From NCBI GenBank assembly GCA_016933335.1, contig JAFGBD010000009.1, positions 19,488 through 83,487 of the forward strand: 64,000 bases of DNA. Reading direction: 5' to 3'. Origin of the DNA: Bacteroidales bacterium. GTDB lineage: Bacteria > Bacteroidota > Bacteroidia > Bacteroidales > UBA10428. The notes beneath the pieces are model-generated. The model made no database searches, had not been told where the DNA came from, and saw only the letters and a list, made by a program, of their open reading frames with translations. Below, piece by piece: positions 28,301-37,874 of the stretch. Both the position numbers and the translations under genes were made by a program. Each line of letters starts with the position of its first letter. Position 1 is the first letter of the stretch.

Positions 28301-29550
28301 TTTTCAACTTATTGTCCAATGCCTTTAAATTTACTCATGAAAAAGGGAAAATTGAAGTTAACATCAAGATCGAAGATGCATTGTCTGTTCAGCATCAGGA
28401 CACAGGATTTAATGCGAATCCTTATATCGTATTAAGCGTTAAAGATACCGGGATTGGTATTCCGAAAGAAAAACAGGAAAAAGTATTCGAACGTTTTTTC
28501 AGGAATGAAGATCCGAAATTCATGATCAACCAGGGAACAGGGATTGGTTTGTCACTGGTTGGAGAATTTGTGAAGCTGCACAAGGGAAAAATAGCAGTTG
28601 AGAGCGAATCAGGAAAGGGTAGCAGGTTTGATGTATATTTACCGGTCATTGAAGAAAGCCAGATTTCGGAAATCAATCAGAAAGCAACGGAAGAATTATC
28701 AAAATATTCTGAACCGGATCAGGTTGATGAGATTGATGATAAGAGACATGAACCATCCGAAAAGAAACAACCACTGATTTTGCTGGTTGAAGATAATGAG
28801 GATTTTCTTTTTTATCTGAAAGACAACCTGAAATTCAGTTACACTATTATTGTGGCGTCAAATGGCAGGGAAGGATTAGAGCTTGCTCAGAAGAGGCTTC
28901 CTGATTTGATTGTCAGTGACATTATGATGCCTGAGGTTGATGGTCTGGAGCTTTGCAAAATCATCAAGTCCGATAAAAATACCTCTCACATTCCTGTTAT
29001 ACTTTTAACGGGCCGTTCATCCAGTAAAACAAGAGTGGAAGGATTTGAATACGGAGCAGATGATTATATTACCAAACCCTTTAGTTTTGAAATTCTGGAA
29101 TCAAGAATCAGGAACCTGATCCTGCAGCGTGAAAACATTCGGAGATCATTCCAGAAAAAATTTGAGCTTACGCCATCAGAAATCCAGGTTACATCACTGG
29201 ATGAAAAGCTGATTCAAAAAGCACTGCAGATCGTAGAAAACAATTTGTCTGATCCGGATTTTTCAGTTGATAAATTAAGCAGGGAAATTGGCATGAGCAG
29301 GGTACATCTGTATAAAAAACTAACCTCCCTCACCGGGAAATCCCCCATTGAATTCATCCGGATTATCAGGTTAAGAAGAGCTGCGCAGCTGCTTGAAAAA
29401 AGCCAGCTTTCAGTTTCAGAAATTGCCTACCAGGTTGGCTTTAACAACCCGAAATATTTTACAAAATACTTTAAATCAGAATATAAGATACTACCTTCTG
29501 AATATGCAGCAGAAAAATTCAAAAAAAGTGAAAGACCTCATCCATTCTGA
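25321..29550 (+). CDS. Hybrid two-component system regulator (HTCS) of the polysaccharide locus
   Basis: A 1,409-residue sensor, kinase and transcription factor in one chain. Order: signal peptide (about 12-33); at least twelve periplasmic propeller repeats (WIGTxxGGLxxxD type, about 40-640), consistent with two seven-bladed propellers; Y_Y_Y domain (about 745-825); membrane helix (about 830-852); HisKA with H884 in NISHEFKTP; HATPase (about 990-1120, with GIGIP and GTGIGLSLV); receiver with phospho-acceptor D1200 in SDIMMPEVDG; AraC-type DNA-binding domain (about 1300-1405). All catalytic motifs are intact. GTG 25321 is the only reasonable start. HTCS proteins sense released oligosaccharides and activate the adjacent locus, here GH31-SusC-SusD. 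Confidence 0.95.
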   Translation: MIRHSYDFKPDWFSRFILITAFSWITSGFVSSQSDNFKFTRIDINKGLSHNQVNCIIKDSKGFVWFGTLSGLNRYDGYNFKVFRHQIKDSSSINDNYINTLFEDHNGRIWVETREGFVIYNPEYETFNRNVAGYLHEFGIPSESIIDLYKDSEGNVFFITTLNEVYKYQVDTDTTIHINARSSDTATSPSEKMVSVTEDLDGNLWTISNTGVLELLDGKNYRVLYREYTVFKSFPKEYMDYRLFVDSDNDLWIYATNSAKGLYLYKSGTGTFVHYGTNSETHRISSDIIRGLVQDDNGIIWVGTDHGGLNLIDKRKSEILNLVTNLYDERSLSQNTITALYKDDIGIIWAGTFKKGACYYHEDVIRFRLIKHQTADPKNIHYDDVNCYSEDAKGNLWIGTNGGGLIYYDRNNEEFVHYRHDPENINSLSNDVIVCMYMDSDEKLWIGTYFGGLDHFDGSRFTHYRHDPVNPHSLSDDKVWDIYEDADNRLWIGTLGGGVNVFDRKTGIFKHFRHADSTTITSDYIASITEDNNDNIWIGTAVGINVYDQQTKTFTYYASDENVPGSLSNDNINYMIMDSRGYVWVGTREGLNMFDRKTDSFKVFKQEDGLSDNSVFSIVEDFSGNLWLGTTNGLSCLVIGRDADTDSLLFSFKNYDESDGLQGKVFNKGAAFRTRKGEIVIGGTNGFNIFHPGNIRVNLREPDILFTDFQIFNNSVGVNKKINGRIILHKSITGTKEIILKYHENVITFEFAALDYFQPEKNRYEYMLEGFNNSWMPVDASLRKATYTNLNPGEYVFRVKASNNDGYWNTKGSELNITILPPFWKTRAAFVIYFLVITGLLLLLRYIILERERMRHRTLQERISAQHRHELDMIKIRFITNISHEFKTPLSLIITPLEKLIKNTADTDQNKQYLLMYRNARRLLGLVNKLLDFRRMEFQELRLNLAYGDIVAFARDITNSFTDLAEKKEIEFTFQSSVNQLSTFFDQDKVEKIIFNLLSNAFKFTHEKGKIEVNIKIEDALSVQHQDTGFNANPYIVLSVKDTGIGIPKEKQEKVFERFFRNEDPKFMINQGTGIGLSLVGEFVKLHKGKIAVESESGKGSRFDVYLPVIEESQISEINQKATEELSKYSEPDQVDEIDDKRHEPSEKKQPLILLVEDNEDFLFYLKDNLKFSYTIIVASNGREGLELAQKRLPDLIVSDIMMPEVDGLELCKIIKSDKNTSHIPVILLTGRSSSKTRVEGFEYGADDYITKPFSFEILESRIRNLILQRENIRRSFQKKFELTPSEIQVTSLDEKLIQKALQIVENNLSDPDFSVDKLSREIGMSRVHLYKKLTSLTGKSPIEFIRIIRLRRAAQLLEKSQLSVSEIAYQVGFNNPKYFTKYFKSEYKILPSEYAAEKFKKSERPHPF

Positions 29551-29736
29551 TTTATAAACCACAAATTCTGATATAACTGACTCATTCTTTTAATTGATTT
29601 AACATATCATTCACCAAAAAGAATGATTTCCGACCCTTTATCCTGAAAGTTATAAAGTAGATTTGACATCTGTTATGATCCTGATAATAAAGTAATCGTT
29701 GCTTTGACCTGGATTTACAAACATGAAAGAAAGCAG

Positions 29737-29841
29737 ATGCAAAAAAAGAATTCAAAGAGACATTACAATGCAATTCTGATACTCGAATTCCTGTTGTTCA
29801 TTATCATTGCCGTTGCCCTGGTGTTGATTTTTACATTATGA
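29737..29841 (+). CDS. Possible 34-residue single-pass membrane peptide
   Basis: ATG at 29737, preceded by a purine-rich AAAGAAAG, opens a 34-codon frame ending in TGA. The N-terminus is basic (MQKKNSKRHYN) and the remainder is one hydrophobic helix. The rest of the 476-base gap (29551-30026) between the regulator and the GH31 gene contains a TAATTTTG box near 29955 before GH31 and nothing else I can name. The ORF has the charge pattern of a real small membrane protein, but no homology is known to me. Confidence 0.35.
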   Translation: MQKKNSKRHYNAILILEFLLFIIIAVALVLIFTL

Positions 29842-30026
29842 TATCAGCATTTTTAATATTTCATTATTGAAGAATGATAGAAAACCTAAATTGTGTTAAC
29901 AAATACACTAGTTGTTATTAACATTTGAATCATAAATGAATATGTATCTTATTTAATTTTGGATATTGATGCTGGGATTTTTCTTATTTCAATGGCATCA
30001 ATCAAAACGGATTACTGGATTTACCT

Positions 30027-32834
30027 ATGAGAATCTTAACCCTACTGCTTATCATACCCTTGATTCTTTCATGTCAATCCGGGCAGATCGAAGAATTACA
30101 GGATGGCCTGATAATACATCCGGAGGACACCATCACCAGGTTGATAAAGGTTCAGGTAATAGACGAGGATATTATTCACGTGATTGCCGGTCCTGAAGAT
30201 CAGTTGGATGTCAGGGCCAGCCTTATTGCTCTGAAACCATCTCCCCCTTTTCAGGAATGGAACCATACCATTCAGGATAAAAAAGTCATTATCAATACTG
30301 AAAAGATCAGAACGGAGATATCCATGATCACAGGAGAAATCATGTTTAAGGATACCGACGGTAACATCATCCTTGGTGAACCGGCCGGAGGAGGAAAATC
30401 ATATGCTCCTGTTGATATCAACGATAAGTCTTTTTATTCGGTAAGGCAGGTTTTTGAGTCACCTGAGGACGAGGCGTTTTATGGTCTGGGTCAGCACCAG
30501 AACCGGCTGATGAATTACAAGGGTGCGGATGTAGAGCTTGCACAGCATAATATCGTGGCGGTTGTTCCGTTTTTATACTCCTCCAGGAACTACGGTATAC
30601 TCTGGGATAACTATTCCATTACCCGGTTTGGGGATCCTCGTGAATATCAATCCATTTCATCCCTGAATCTTTTCTCAAAAGATGACAGTCCGGGTGGTTT
30701 GACAGCCAGTTACTATCATAAGAATAAGCTTATACTGTCTCGTAAGGAGAATTCAATTGATTATCAATATATTGAATCAGCAGAAAACTGGCCTGAGAAC
30801 TTGCCGGTACAAGATATAAAAGCGATATGGGAAGGTTCCTTTTCTTCTGATATGGAAGGGATTCATAAATTCTCATTATATGCATCCGAATATTTCAGGC
30901 TCTGGATCGATGATACACTCATTTTCGATAAATGGAGACAAAACTGGAATCCCTGGCATAATTATTTTACTGTCGGGATAAAAAAAGGTGAGCGACATAC
31001 CATCAGGCTTGAATGGAAGACAAATGAAGGTTACCTGGCTTTATTGCACCTTGATCCAATGGATGAAAATGAACAGAACGACCTTTCTTTGTTTTCTGAA
31101 GTCGGCAGACAGATTGATTATTATTTTATATATGGTAATGATGCCGATGATGTCATCAGTGGTTACAGGAAAATCACGGGAAAGGCACCGATCATGCCAA
31201 AATGGGCTTTTGGACTCTGGCAAAGCAGGGAGAGATATAAAACGCAGGTGGAACTGATCAATACTGCAAAGGAGTTTCGCAGACGTGGCATACCGCTTGA
31301 CAATATGGTGCTGGACTGGTTTTACTGGAAGGAAGATCAATGGGGTTCACATGAGTTTGACAGCGAAAGATTTCCGGATCCTGCGGGTATGGTGGACGAA
31401 TTGCATGACAGCCTTCATGCCAACATTATGATTTCGGTATGGCCAAAGTATTATAAAGGAACAGACCATTTCAACGAGATGCAGGACAGGGGTTTTCTGT
31501 TCCGGCGTAATCTGGAGAAAAAAAGAAAAGACTGGATTGGCTATGTTTCCACTTTCTATGATCCGTTTAATCCTGAAGCAGGAAAGCTTTTCTGGAATCA
31601 GATTAATGAGCACCTTAACAGGAGAGGCTTTGATGCATGGTGGCTTGATGCAACCGAACCGGATATGCAGTCCAATCATTCCATTGCTGAAAGAAAAATC
31701 ATGATGAACCCGACATACCTTGGTCCGGGCAGTCAGTACTTTAATGCATTTTCCTTGCTCAATTCAAAAGCTGTTTATGAAGGATTAAGGGAAGCAAATC
31801 CTGATAAGCGGGTTTTCATTCTTACCCGCTCGGCATTTGCAGGACAACAGCGCTATGCTGCTGCCACATGGAGCGGTGATGTTGCCAGTCGCTGGAGCGA
31901 TCTTGGAGATCAGATTGCTGCAGGCCTGAATTTTTGCATATCAGGTATTCCATACTGGACACATGATATAGGAGGTTTTTCAGTTGAAAGGCGTTTTGTA
32001 AATCCAAAGGGTGCTGATCTGGATGAGTGGAGGGAGTTGAATTTACGATGGTTCCAGTTTGGTGCATTTTGCCCGATATTCAGGGTTCACGGACAGTTTC
32101 CGTATCGCGAAATGTTCAATATTGCACCCGAAATCCATCCGGTATACCGGTCCATGTTATACTATGACAAGTTGCGCTACAGGTTATTGCCATATATCTA
32201 TTCTCTTGCCGGCCAGACATATCATGATGATTATACCATCATGCGGGCATTGATCATGGACTTCCCCAACGATAAGAATGTATATTGTATTAATGATCAG
32301 TACATGTTCGGCCCTGCCATCATGGTTTGTCCTGTATACGAATACAAGGCCAGGCAGAGAGATGTATATCTTCCGTCAGGAACCGGCTGGTATGATATGT
32401 ACTCAGGTAAATATTACGAAGGAGGCTGTAAAATAACAGCAGATGCCCCACTTGAGAGGATCCCTCTATTTACCAGGGAGGGTTCCGTTATTCCGGTCGG
32501 ACCTGAGATTCAATATACCGGGGAAAAGCCGGCAGAACCAATTACTCTTTATGTATATGCAGGTCAGGATGCAGTATTTACCATCTATGAAGATGAAGGG
32601 AATAATTACAATTATGAAAAAGGAATGTTTTCAGCAATTGACCTGCAATATTCTGAGAAATCAGGAGAGCTGATATTTTCCGAAAGAAAGGGTGAATTTG
32701 AAAATATGATAAAGAACAGGACTTTTCATATCATAAAAATTGATTTGGAAAATCCGCTGGGTATTGATGAGAAAGTTATAGAAACAGGAAAGTTATTATA
32801 TGACGGCAGTCAATCTTACTTTAAACTTAAATGA
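30027..32834 (+). CDS. GH31 glycosidase lipoprotein with PA14 insert, probable alpha-xylosidase
   Basis: A 935-residue outer-envelope lipoprotein (lipobox LILSC, C16). After an N-terminal beta domain, a PA14 domain is inserted (about 258-341: WEGSFSSDMEGIHKFSLYASEYFRLWID), then the GH31 barrel. Nucleophile D541 lies in WWLDATEPD and acid/base D618 in TWSGD; both are present, so it should be an active retaining enzyme. The PA14 insert is found in alpha-xylosidases of xyloglucan loci, which makes that activity the best guess; alpha-glucosidase remains possible. It is the first enzyme gene after the hybrid regulator and ends 65 bases before SusC. Confidence 0.9.
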   Translation: MRILTLLLIIPLILSCQSGQIEELQDGLIIHPEDTITRLIKVQVIDEDIIHVIAGPEDQLDVRASLIALKPSPPFQEWNHTIQDKKVIINTEKIRTEISMITGEIMFKDTDGNIILGEPAGGGKSYAPVDINDKSFYSVRQVFESPEDEAFYGLGQHQNRLMNYKGADVELAQHNIVAVVPFLYSSRNYGILWDNYSITRFGDPREYQSISSLNLFSKDDSPGGLTASYYHKNKLILSRKENSIDYQYIESAENWPENLPVQDIKAIWEGSFSSDMEGIHKFSLYASEYFRLWIDDTLIFDKWRQNWNPWHNYFTVGIKKGERHTIRLEWKTNEGYLALLHLDPMDENEQNDLSLFSEVGRQIDYYFIYGNDADDVISGYRKITGKAPIMPKWAFGLWQSRERYKTQVELINTAKEFRRRGIPLDNMVLDWFYWKEDQWGSHEFDSERFPDPAGMVDELHDSLHANIMISVWPKYYKGTDHFNEMQDRGFLFRRNLEKKRKDWIGYVSTFYDPFNPEAGKLFWNQINEHLNRRGFDAWWLDATEPDMQSNHSIAERKIMMNPTYLGPGSQYFNAFSLLNSKAVYEGLREANPDKRVFILTRSAFAGQQRYAAATWSGDVASRWSDLGDQIAAGLNFCISGIPYWTHDIGGFSVERRFVNPKGADLDEWRELNLRWFQFGAFCPIFRVHGQFPYREMFNIAPEIHPVYRSMLYYDKLRYRLLPYIYSLAGQTYHDDYTIMRALIMDFPNDKNVYCINDQYMFGPAIMVCPVYEYKARQRDVYLPSGTGWYDMYSGKYYEGGCKITADAPLERIPLFTREGSVIPVGPEIQYTGEKPAEPITLYVYAGQDAVFTIYEDEGNNYNYEKGMFSAIDLQYSEKSGELIFSERKGEFENMIKNRTFHIIKIDLENPLGIDEKVIETGKLLYDGSQSYFKLK

Positions 32835-32899
32835 ATTCTGACTGAAAACATACAGTGATTTAAAAGAACTGAATATGCTACAATCTGATATCTAAAACA

Positions 32900-35800
32900 A
32901 TGAACAATGCTATGAAAAGAAAAAAGAACAGACGGGACACAACAGGAACAAAGTCTGGCACTCAGACGCTGCGGCTGCTAATGGCTTTTTGCCTTATATG
33001 GATCATTGGAACCGGCAATTTCGGTATGATGGCACAGGAACCCCAGCCGACACTGAAAACAATAACCGGGAAGGTCATGTCGGCCGAGGACAATCAACCA
33101 ATACCGGGAGCGAATATTATTATAAAAGGAACACAAAAAGGCACTGTTACCGATATTGATGGTAGCTTCTCAATAGAAGTTGCAGATGCAGATGTTCTTC
33201 AGATTTCCTTTATTGGCTACCTGACAGAAGAGATTACTGTCGGAACCTCAACCCATATTGACTTAAGCCTGGTTCTTGACATTGCAAGGCTTGATGAGGT
33301 GGTTGTGATTGGTTACGGGGTACAGCAAAAGAAACTGGTAACAGGGGCTACATCGCAGGTCAAAGGCGATGAACTTGAAAAACGAAATGCAACAAACGCC
33401 TTACAGGCATTGCAGGGCCAGGCCCCGGGTATCAACATCACCTCCAAATCAGGACAACCCGGCGAAGATTTAAGGGTTACTATCCGGGGTTTGGGAACCA
33501 TTGGTGATGCCAGTCCCTTATACATTGTAGATGGTGTTCAGACTGACGATATTAAATACCTGAATAATACAGATATTGAATCTATTGATGTGCTTAAGGA
33601 TGCCGCATCTGCTGCTATTTACGGTTCAAGGGCAGCCAACGGAGTGGTTTTAATAACCACCAAACAAGGCCAGGCAGGAAAAACAGAAGTTACTTTTGAT
33701 GCTTATTATGGCCTGCAGAACCGGCCAAAAAAAATTGATCTGCTGGATGCCAGGGAATATGCCATGATAATGAATGAACAATATTTAAACTCGGGAGGAA
33801 CAACAGCTGGCCTTGAATTCGATCTGAATAATTTGTATTCATACAGAACGGATGGTGAGGGCAATTACCTGCCAAATGCAAATACCAACTGGCTGGATGA
33901 AATGTTTGTGAAAAATGCAGTAAAACAGAATTACTCGTTAGGAGTGACCGGTGGGAACGATCAGGGGATCTATTCTTTCTCATTATCTTATGCCGGGCAT
34001 GAAGGCATTGTAGGGGGAAGATCACTGTCAAATTACGAAAGATATAACGGACGGTTTAATTCTGAAAAGAATTTATTTAACAGTCATGTGAAAGTCGGAC
34101 AACATCTGGTCTATTCTCACATTAAGAAAAACGGGGTAAAAGTAGGGAATCAGTATGACAACACCTTACGGGAAACCTTTAATACCAGCCCCCTTAAACC
34201 GGTATACGACGACCGTGGAGATTTCTTTAATTCCATGGATATTTTAAATGTAGACCAGAATGGCGATGGTTACTGGTACACAGGTGAAGGGCATCCATAC
34301 GGAACCATGGTATACGATAACCAGAATCTTACCTTAACACATAAGCTGGTAGGTGATGTGTATGTTGAAATAGAACTGATTAATAACCTGAACTTCAGGA
34401 CCTCTCTTGGTATTGATTATAAAGGGGAGGAATATCGTTCTTACACACCGGTATATGAGCTTTCTGAGTTTGCTTTTACCGCATATAATTCTGCACGGCA
34501 AAAAATGTCGAAAGACTTTACCATAAATACCGACAATATTTTAACCTATGATTATTACAACGGTCCGCACACCCTCAATGCAATGATAGGAATGTCAGCC
34601 CGCAGTTATACCGGCGTCTGGCTTCAGGCTGATGGAGCAGATCTGGCATTTGATGACCTGGAGCATGCCTATATGAATAATGCCACTGCCCGTGAATATC
34701 CCAAAATGGAAAATCAGGGTAGACCGGAGGATGTTGATAAACTGCTTTCTTATTTCGGGCGTATTCAGTATAACTATAAAGAAACCTATCTGTTAAATGC
34801 AACATTCAGGGCTGATGGTTCCTCAAAATTTGCCAGAGGAAACCGATGGGGATATTTCCCTTCGGTATCTGCCGGCTGGGTTCTTACCAATGAACCGTTT
34901 ATGCAATCCACAACTTCCTACCTGAACTTTTTAAAGTTGCGTGCCAGCTGGGGACAAAATGGAAACCAGAACATTGATGCTTTTCAGTATTTAGCACCCA
35001 TTAAGTTTACACAAGCTACGTATGCCTTTGGGAATGTGGAAGGAACAAGTATTCCCGGAGCATATCCTGAAAGATTATCCTATGAAAAACTGAAGTGGGA
35101 AACATCTGAACAGTTGGATATTGGATTCGACGCCCGTTTATTTAAAAGCAGGTTTGGAGTGGCTTTTGACTTTTACAGGAAAGTGACCAAAGACTGGCTG
35201 ATAAAAGCACCTGTTTTTGCGACAGCAGGTGCTGATCCGCCTTTTATAAACGGAGGCAATGTTATAAATACCGGCGTTGAACTGGGAGTTGATTATTATA
35301 AAACCATTGGGGAATTTACCTTTAACGTAGTTGCAAACGGAGCCTATAACAGAAATAAAGTAGAGGAAATACCCACCGAAGATGGTATCATTCATGGAGC
35401 GACGAATATGCTGTTTAATAATTCGAATGAGTTTTACCGTGCTGAATCAGGGCATCCGATAGGCTTTTTCTGGGGATATGAAATGGATGGTTTGTTTCAG
35501 ACATCAGGAGATGTTACTAATCATACAAATACCGAAGGTATTGTAATACAACCCGATGCCAAACCCGGTGATGTAAGGTTTGTTGACCAGGATGATGACG
35601 GCAACATAGATGATGACGATAAGATTGAAATTGGGTATCCCAATCCGGATCTTATCTTTGGATTTAACTTCCGCGGTAGTTATAAGGGATTTGATGTCTC
35701 CATTTTAACCAATGGTGTAGCCGGCAATCAGATCGTACAATCTTACCGAAGTCAGACTGAAAAATATGCCAACTATACCACGACTATCTTAGACCGTTGG

Positions 35801-36142
35801 AAAGGTGCCAATACTTCCAACGAAATACCACGGGTAACCAACGGCAATATTAATTACAAAGAATTGTCCGCCCTGTTTATACGGAATGGCAGTTATTTAA
35901 GGATTAGTGATATCACTGTTGGATACGATGTTATAGAAGCAATTAAAATACCAGACATAAGTCAGTTCAGGGTATTTGTTTCATTGCAAAACGCATATAC
36001 TTTTACCAGGTATGATGGTATGGACCCGGAAGTGGGCTATGGATTCGATAACGGCGTGGATGATAAATTTTCATCAGGCATTGATTTGGGATATTATCCA
36101 CGTCCCCGGACAATATTGTTTGGAGTAAATGTTAAATTTTAA
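32900..36142 (+). CDS. SusC-like TonB-dependent outer-membrane transporter
   Basis: A 1,080-residue oligosaccharide importer. A signal segment (about 25-48) is followed by a carboxypeptidase-D regulatory-like domain (about 55-130: ITGKVMSAEDNQPIPGANI), a TonB box (DEVVVIGYG), a plug (about 140-260, with SPLYIVDGVQ and AAIYGSRAANGVVLITTK) and a beta-barrel that ends in the aromatic FGVNVKF. SusC/RagA signatures are clear. ATG 32912 is an alternative start. SusD follows after 12 bases, as expected for the paired complex. The substrate is set by the locus and cannot be read from this gene. Confidence 0.96.
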   Translation: MNNAMKRKKNRRDTTGTKSGTQTLRLLMAFCLIWIIGTGNFGMMAQEPQPTLKTITGKVMSAEDNQPIPGANIIIKGTQKGTVTDIDGSFSIEVADADVLQISFIGYLTEEITVGTSTHIDLSLVLDIARLDEVVVIGYGVQQKKLVTGATSQVKGDELEKRNATNALQALQGQAPGINITSKSGQPGEDLRVTIRGLGTIGDASPLYIVDGVQTDDIKYLNNTDIESIDVLKDAASAAIYGSRAANGVVLITTKQGQAGKTEVTFDAYYGLQNRPKKIDLLDAREYAMIMNEQYLNSGGTTAGLEFDLNNLYSYRTDGEGNYLPNANTNWLDEMFVKNAVKQNYSLGVTGGNDQGIYSFSLSYAGHEGIVGGRSLSNYERYNGRFNSEKNLFNSHVKVGQHLVYSHIKKNGVKVGNQYDNTLRETFNTSPLKPVYDDRGDFFNSMDILNVDQNGDGYWYTGEGHPYGTMVYDNQNLTLTHKLVGDVYVEIELINNLNFRTSLGIDYKGEEYRSYTPVYELSEFAFTAYNSARQKMSKDFTINTDNILTYDYYNGPHTLNAMIGMSARSYTGVWLQADGADLAFDDLEHAYMNNATAREYPKMENQGRPEDVDKLLSYFGRIQYNYKETYLLNATFRADGSSKFARGNRWGYFPSVSAGWVLTNEPFMQSTTSYLNFLKLRASWGQNGNQNIDAFQYLAPIKFTQATYAFGNVEGTSIPGAYPERLSYEKLKWETSEQLDIGFDARLFKSRFGVAFDFYRKVTKDWLIKAPVFATAGADPPFINGGNVINTGVELGVDYYKTIGEFTFNVVANGAYNRNKVEEIPTEDGIIHGATNMLFNNSNEFYRAESGHPIGFFWGYEMDGLFQTSGDVTNHTNTEGIVIQPDAKPGDVRFVDQDDDGNIDDDDKIEIGYPNPDLIFGFNFRGSYKGFDVSILTNGVAGNQIVQSYRSQTEKYANYTTTILDRWKGANTSNEIPRVTNGNINYKELSALFIRNGSYLRISDITVGYDVIEAIKIPDISQFRVFVSLQNAYTFTRYDGMDPEVGYGFDNGVDDKFSSGIDLGYYPRPRTILFGVNVKF

Positions 36143-36154
36143 AATCCGCGCAAA

Positions 36155-37807
36155 ATGAAAAATCTTATAATAATAAACACAGTCATATTATTCGGTGCAT
36201 TTTTATTTTATGCCTGCAGTGAAAAATTCCTCGATGCCGAACCCATAACTGTAAAGACGGATATTAATTATTATACTACTCCTGCAGAAGCGCAGGAGGC
36301 ATTGGTGGGGTGTTATGACGGCATGCAGTTAATCTGGTCTGACGGAGTTGCACTTCCTATTGCAGCAGTTATGATGGCTGATCTTTGTTATGCAGGAACC
36401 GGAACAAATGATCCGGATGATTACCGGAAGATTGACGAATTTGATAAGTTAGTCGCTCCGGGTTTTCAAAATTTATATGAAAAAAACTGGGAATTTTATT
36501 ACAAAGCATTAAATCGTTGCAATACTTTGATCCTTAAGATAGAACAGATCGAATGGGGTAATGATACCTCATTAAAAGCCGAAATTGAAGGCGAAGCCAG
36601 GTTTTTACGTGCCTACCTGTATTTTGATATGGTTCGCATGTGGGAACGTATTCCGCTGCTGAAAGAGCCTACAGTAGAAAATGTCCCTCAGGAAGAAGAT
36701 CCGGATAAAACCTATGAATTAATAACCGGTGATTTGTTGTTTGCCATTGATAACTGTAATTCAATACCATATGGCAGTATTGAAGCAGGCAAGCACGGAC
36801 ATGCCAACAGGTGGGCAGCCGAAGCCCTGTTGGCACGGGTATATTTATATTATACCGGCTATTATAACAAGTCAGATCTGGTAGGACTGGTAACCCAGCA
36901 ACAGGCACTGGATTACCTGGAAGATGTTATTGAGAAAAGCGGTTATGAATTATTGGACAACTATGCCGATTTGTGGCCGGCTGCTGCTACTTACGAGGCT
37001 GCCAGGGATGGAAAAGCCATTGCAAATAACACCTATGCCGGTGAGACAAATAAAGAGGTGGTATTTGCGATAAAATATACATATACCAGTGATTATGACG
37101 GAAACACGGATGGGAATCACTGGATGGTAATGAATGGATTACGTAAAGTTTCGGAACCCAAATATGGCTACGGCAAAGGCTGGGGGGCCTGCACAGTGAT
37201 ACCGGAGGTATACCTGAACTGGGATCCTGCAGATGACAGGTGTGAGGCCTCCATTTTGGCCGTAGTGGAAGAAGGTGTTACTTTTACCGAACAGAACATC
37301 AAGGATGTTAAGGAATATACCGGGTATTTTACCAAAAAATACATTCCTACCTGCGATGCAAATGGAGACAGTTGGGCTGAGGATATTTACGGAGGGGCTA
37401 ATTTCATGGTCGGACAATTCCAGGATTACTTCAGCATTCGTTATGCCGATGTACTTCTGATGGCAGCCGAACTGGGCAGTCCGGATGCCTTACTATATTT
37501 GAATATGGTGCATACCCGTTCCTGTCCCGATACACTGAATTCGGTCGATAAAGATATCATTTTCGAAGAGCGTCGTCTGGAGTTTGCTTTTGAAGGTATA
37601 CGATATTATGACCTGCTTCGTTATGATCATACTTTACAGTATGCAGCAGATAAAGTAAGTATTGTTGACAAGGTCTTAACCAACAACATCGAAATAGATA
37701 AAAAAATCGATGGTCAGAATCTCATCAATACCCGGGGATTATTCCAAATTCCCAACAATCAGATTACTCTGACCAATGGTGTGTTGAAACAAAATCCCGG
37801 ATGGTAA
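36155..37807 (+). CDS. SusD/RagB-family surface glycan-binding lipoprotein
   Basis: A 550-residue partner that caps SusC and binds glycan outside the cell. The lipobox LFYAC gives C21, followed by SEKFLDAEPI, the usual SusD N-terminus. Family features include the N-terminal TPR-like helices (ALVGCYDGMQLIW, EGEARFLRAYLYFDMVRMW) and the C-terminal IIFEERRLEFAFEGIRYYDLLRY. The length is typical. It lies 12 bases after SusC and is followed after 67 bases by a third lipoprotein gene. Confidence 0.95.
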   Translation: MKNLIIINTVILFGAFLFYACSEKFLDAEPITVKTDINYYTTPAEAQEALVGCYDGMQLIWSDGVALPIAAVMMADLCYAGTGTNDPDDYRKIDEFDKLVAPGFQNLYEKNWEFYYKALNRCNTLILKIEQIEWGNDTSLKAEIEGEARFLRAYLYFDMVRMWERIPLLKEPTVENVPQEEDPDKTYELITGDLLFAIDNCNSIPYGSIEAGKHGHANRWAAEALLARVYLYYTGYYNKSDLVGLVTQQQALDYLEDVIEKSGYELLDNYADLWPAAATYEAARDGKAIANNTYAGETNKEVVFAIKYTYTSDYDGNTDGNHWMVMNGLRKVSEPKYGYGKGWGACTVIPEVYLNWDPADDRCEASILAVVEEGVTFTEQNIKDVKEYTGYFTKKYIPTCDANGDSWAEDIYGGANFMVGQFQDYFSIRYADVLLMAAELGSPDALLYLNMVHTRSCPDTLNSVDKDIIFEERRLEFAFEGIRYYDLLRYDHTLQYAADKVSIVDKVLTNNIEIDKKIDGQNLINTRGLFQIPNNQITLTNGVLKQNPGW

Positions 37808-37874
37808 TGCAAAACATAAGCTTAGATATTTAATATAATTAATCTTCTATTATTAACCTTTAATACATTTGACT

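Noticed and set aside
29582..29773. 63-codon minus-strand frame after the hybrid regulator
   Set aside because: No promoter or ribosome site, no recognised family, and it overlaps the better small ORF on the plus strand.
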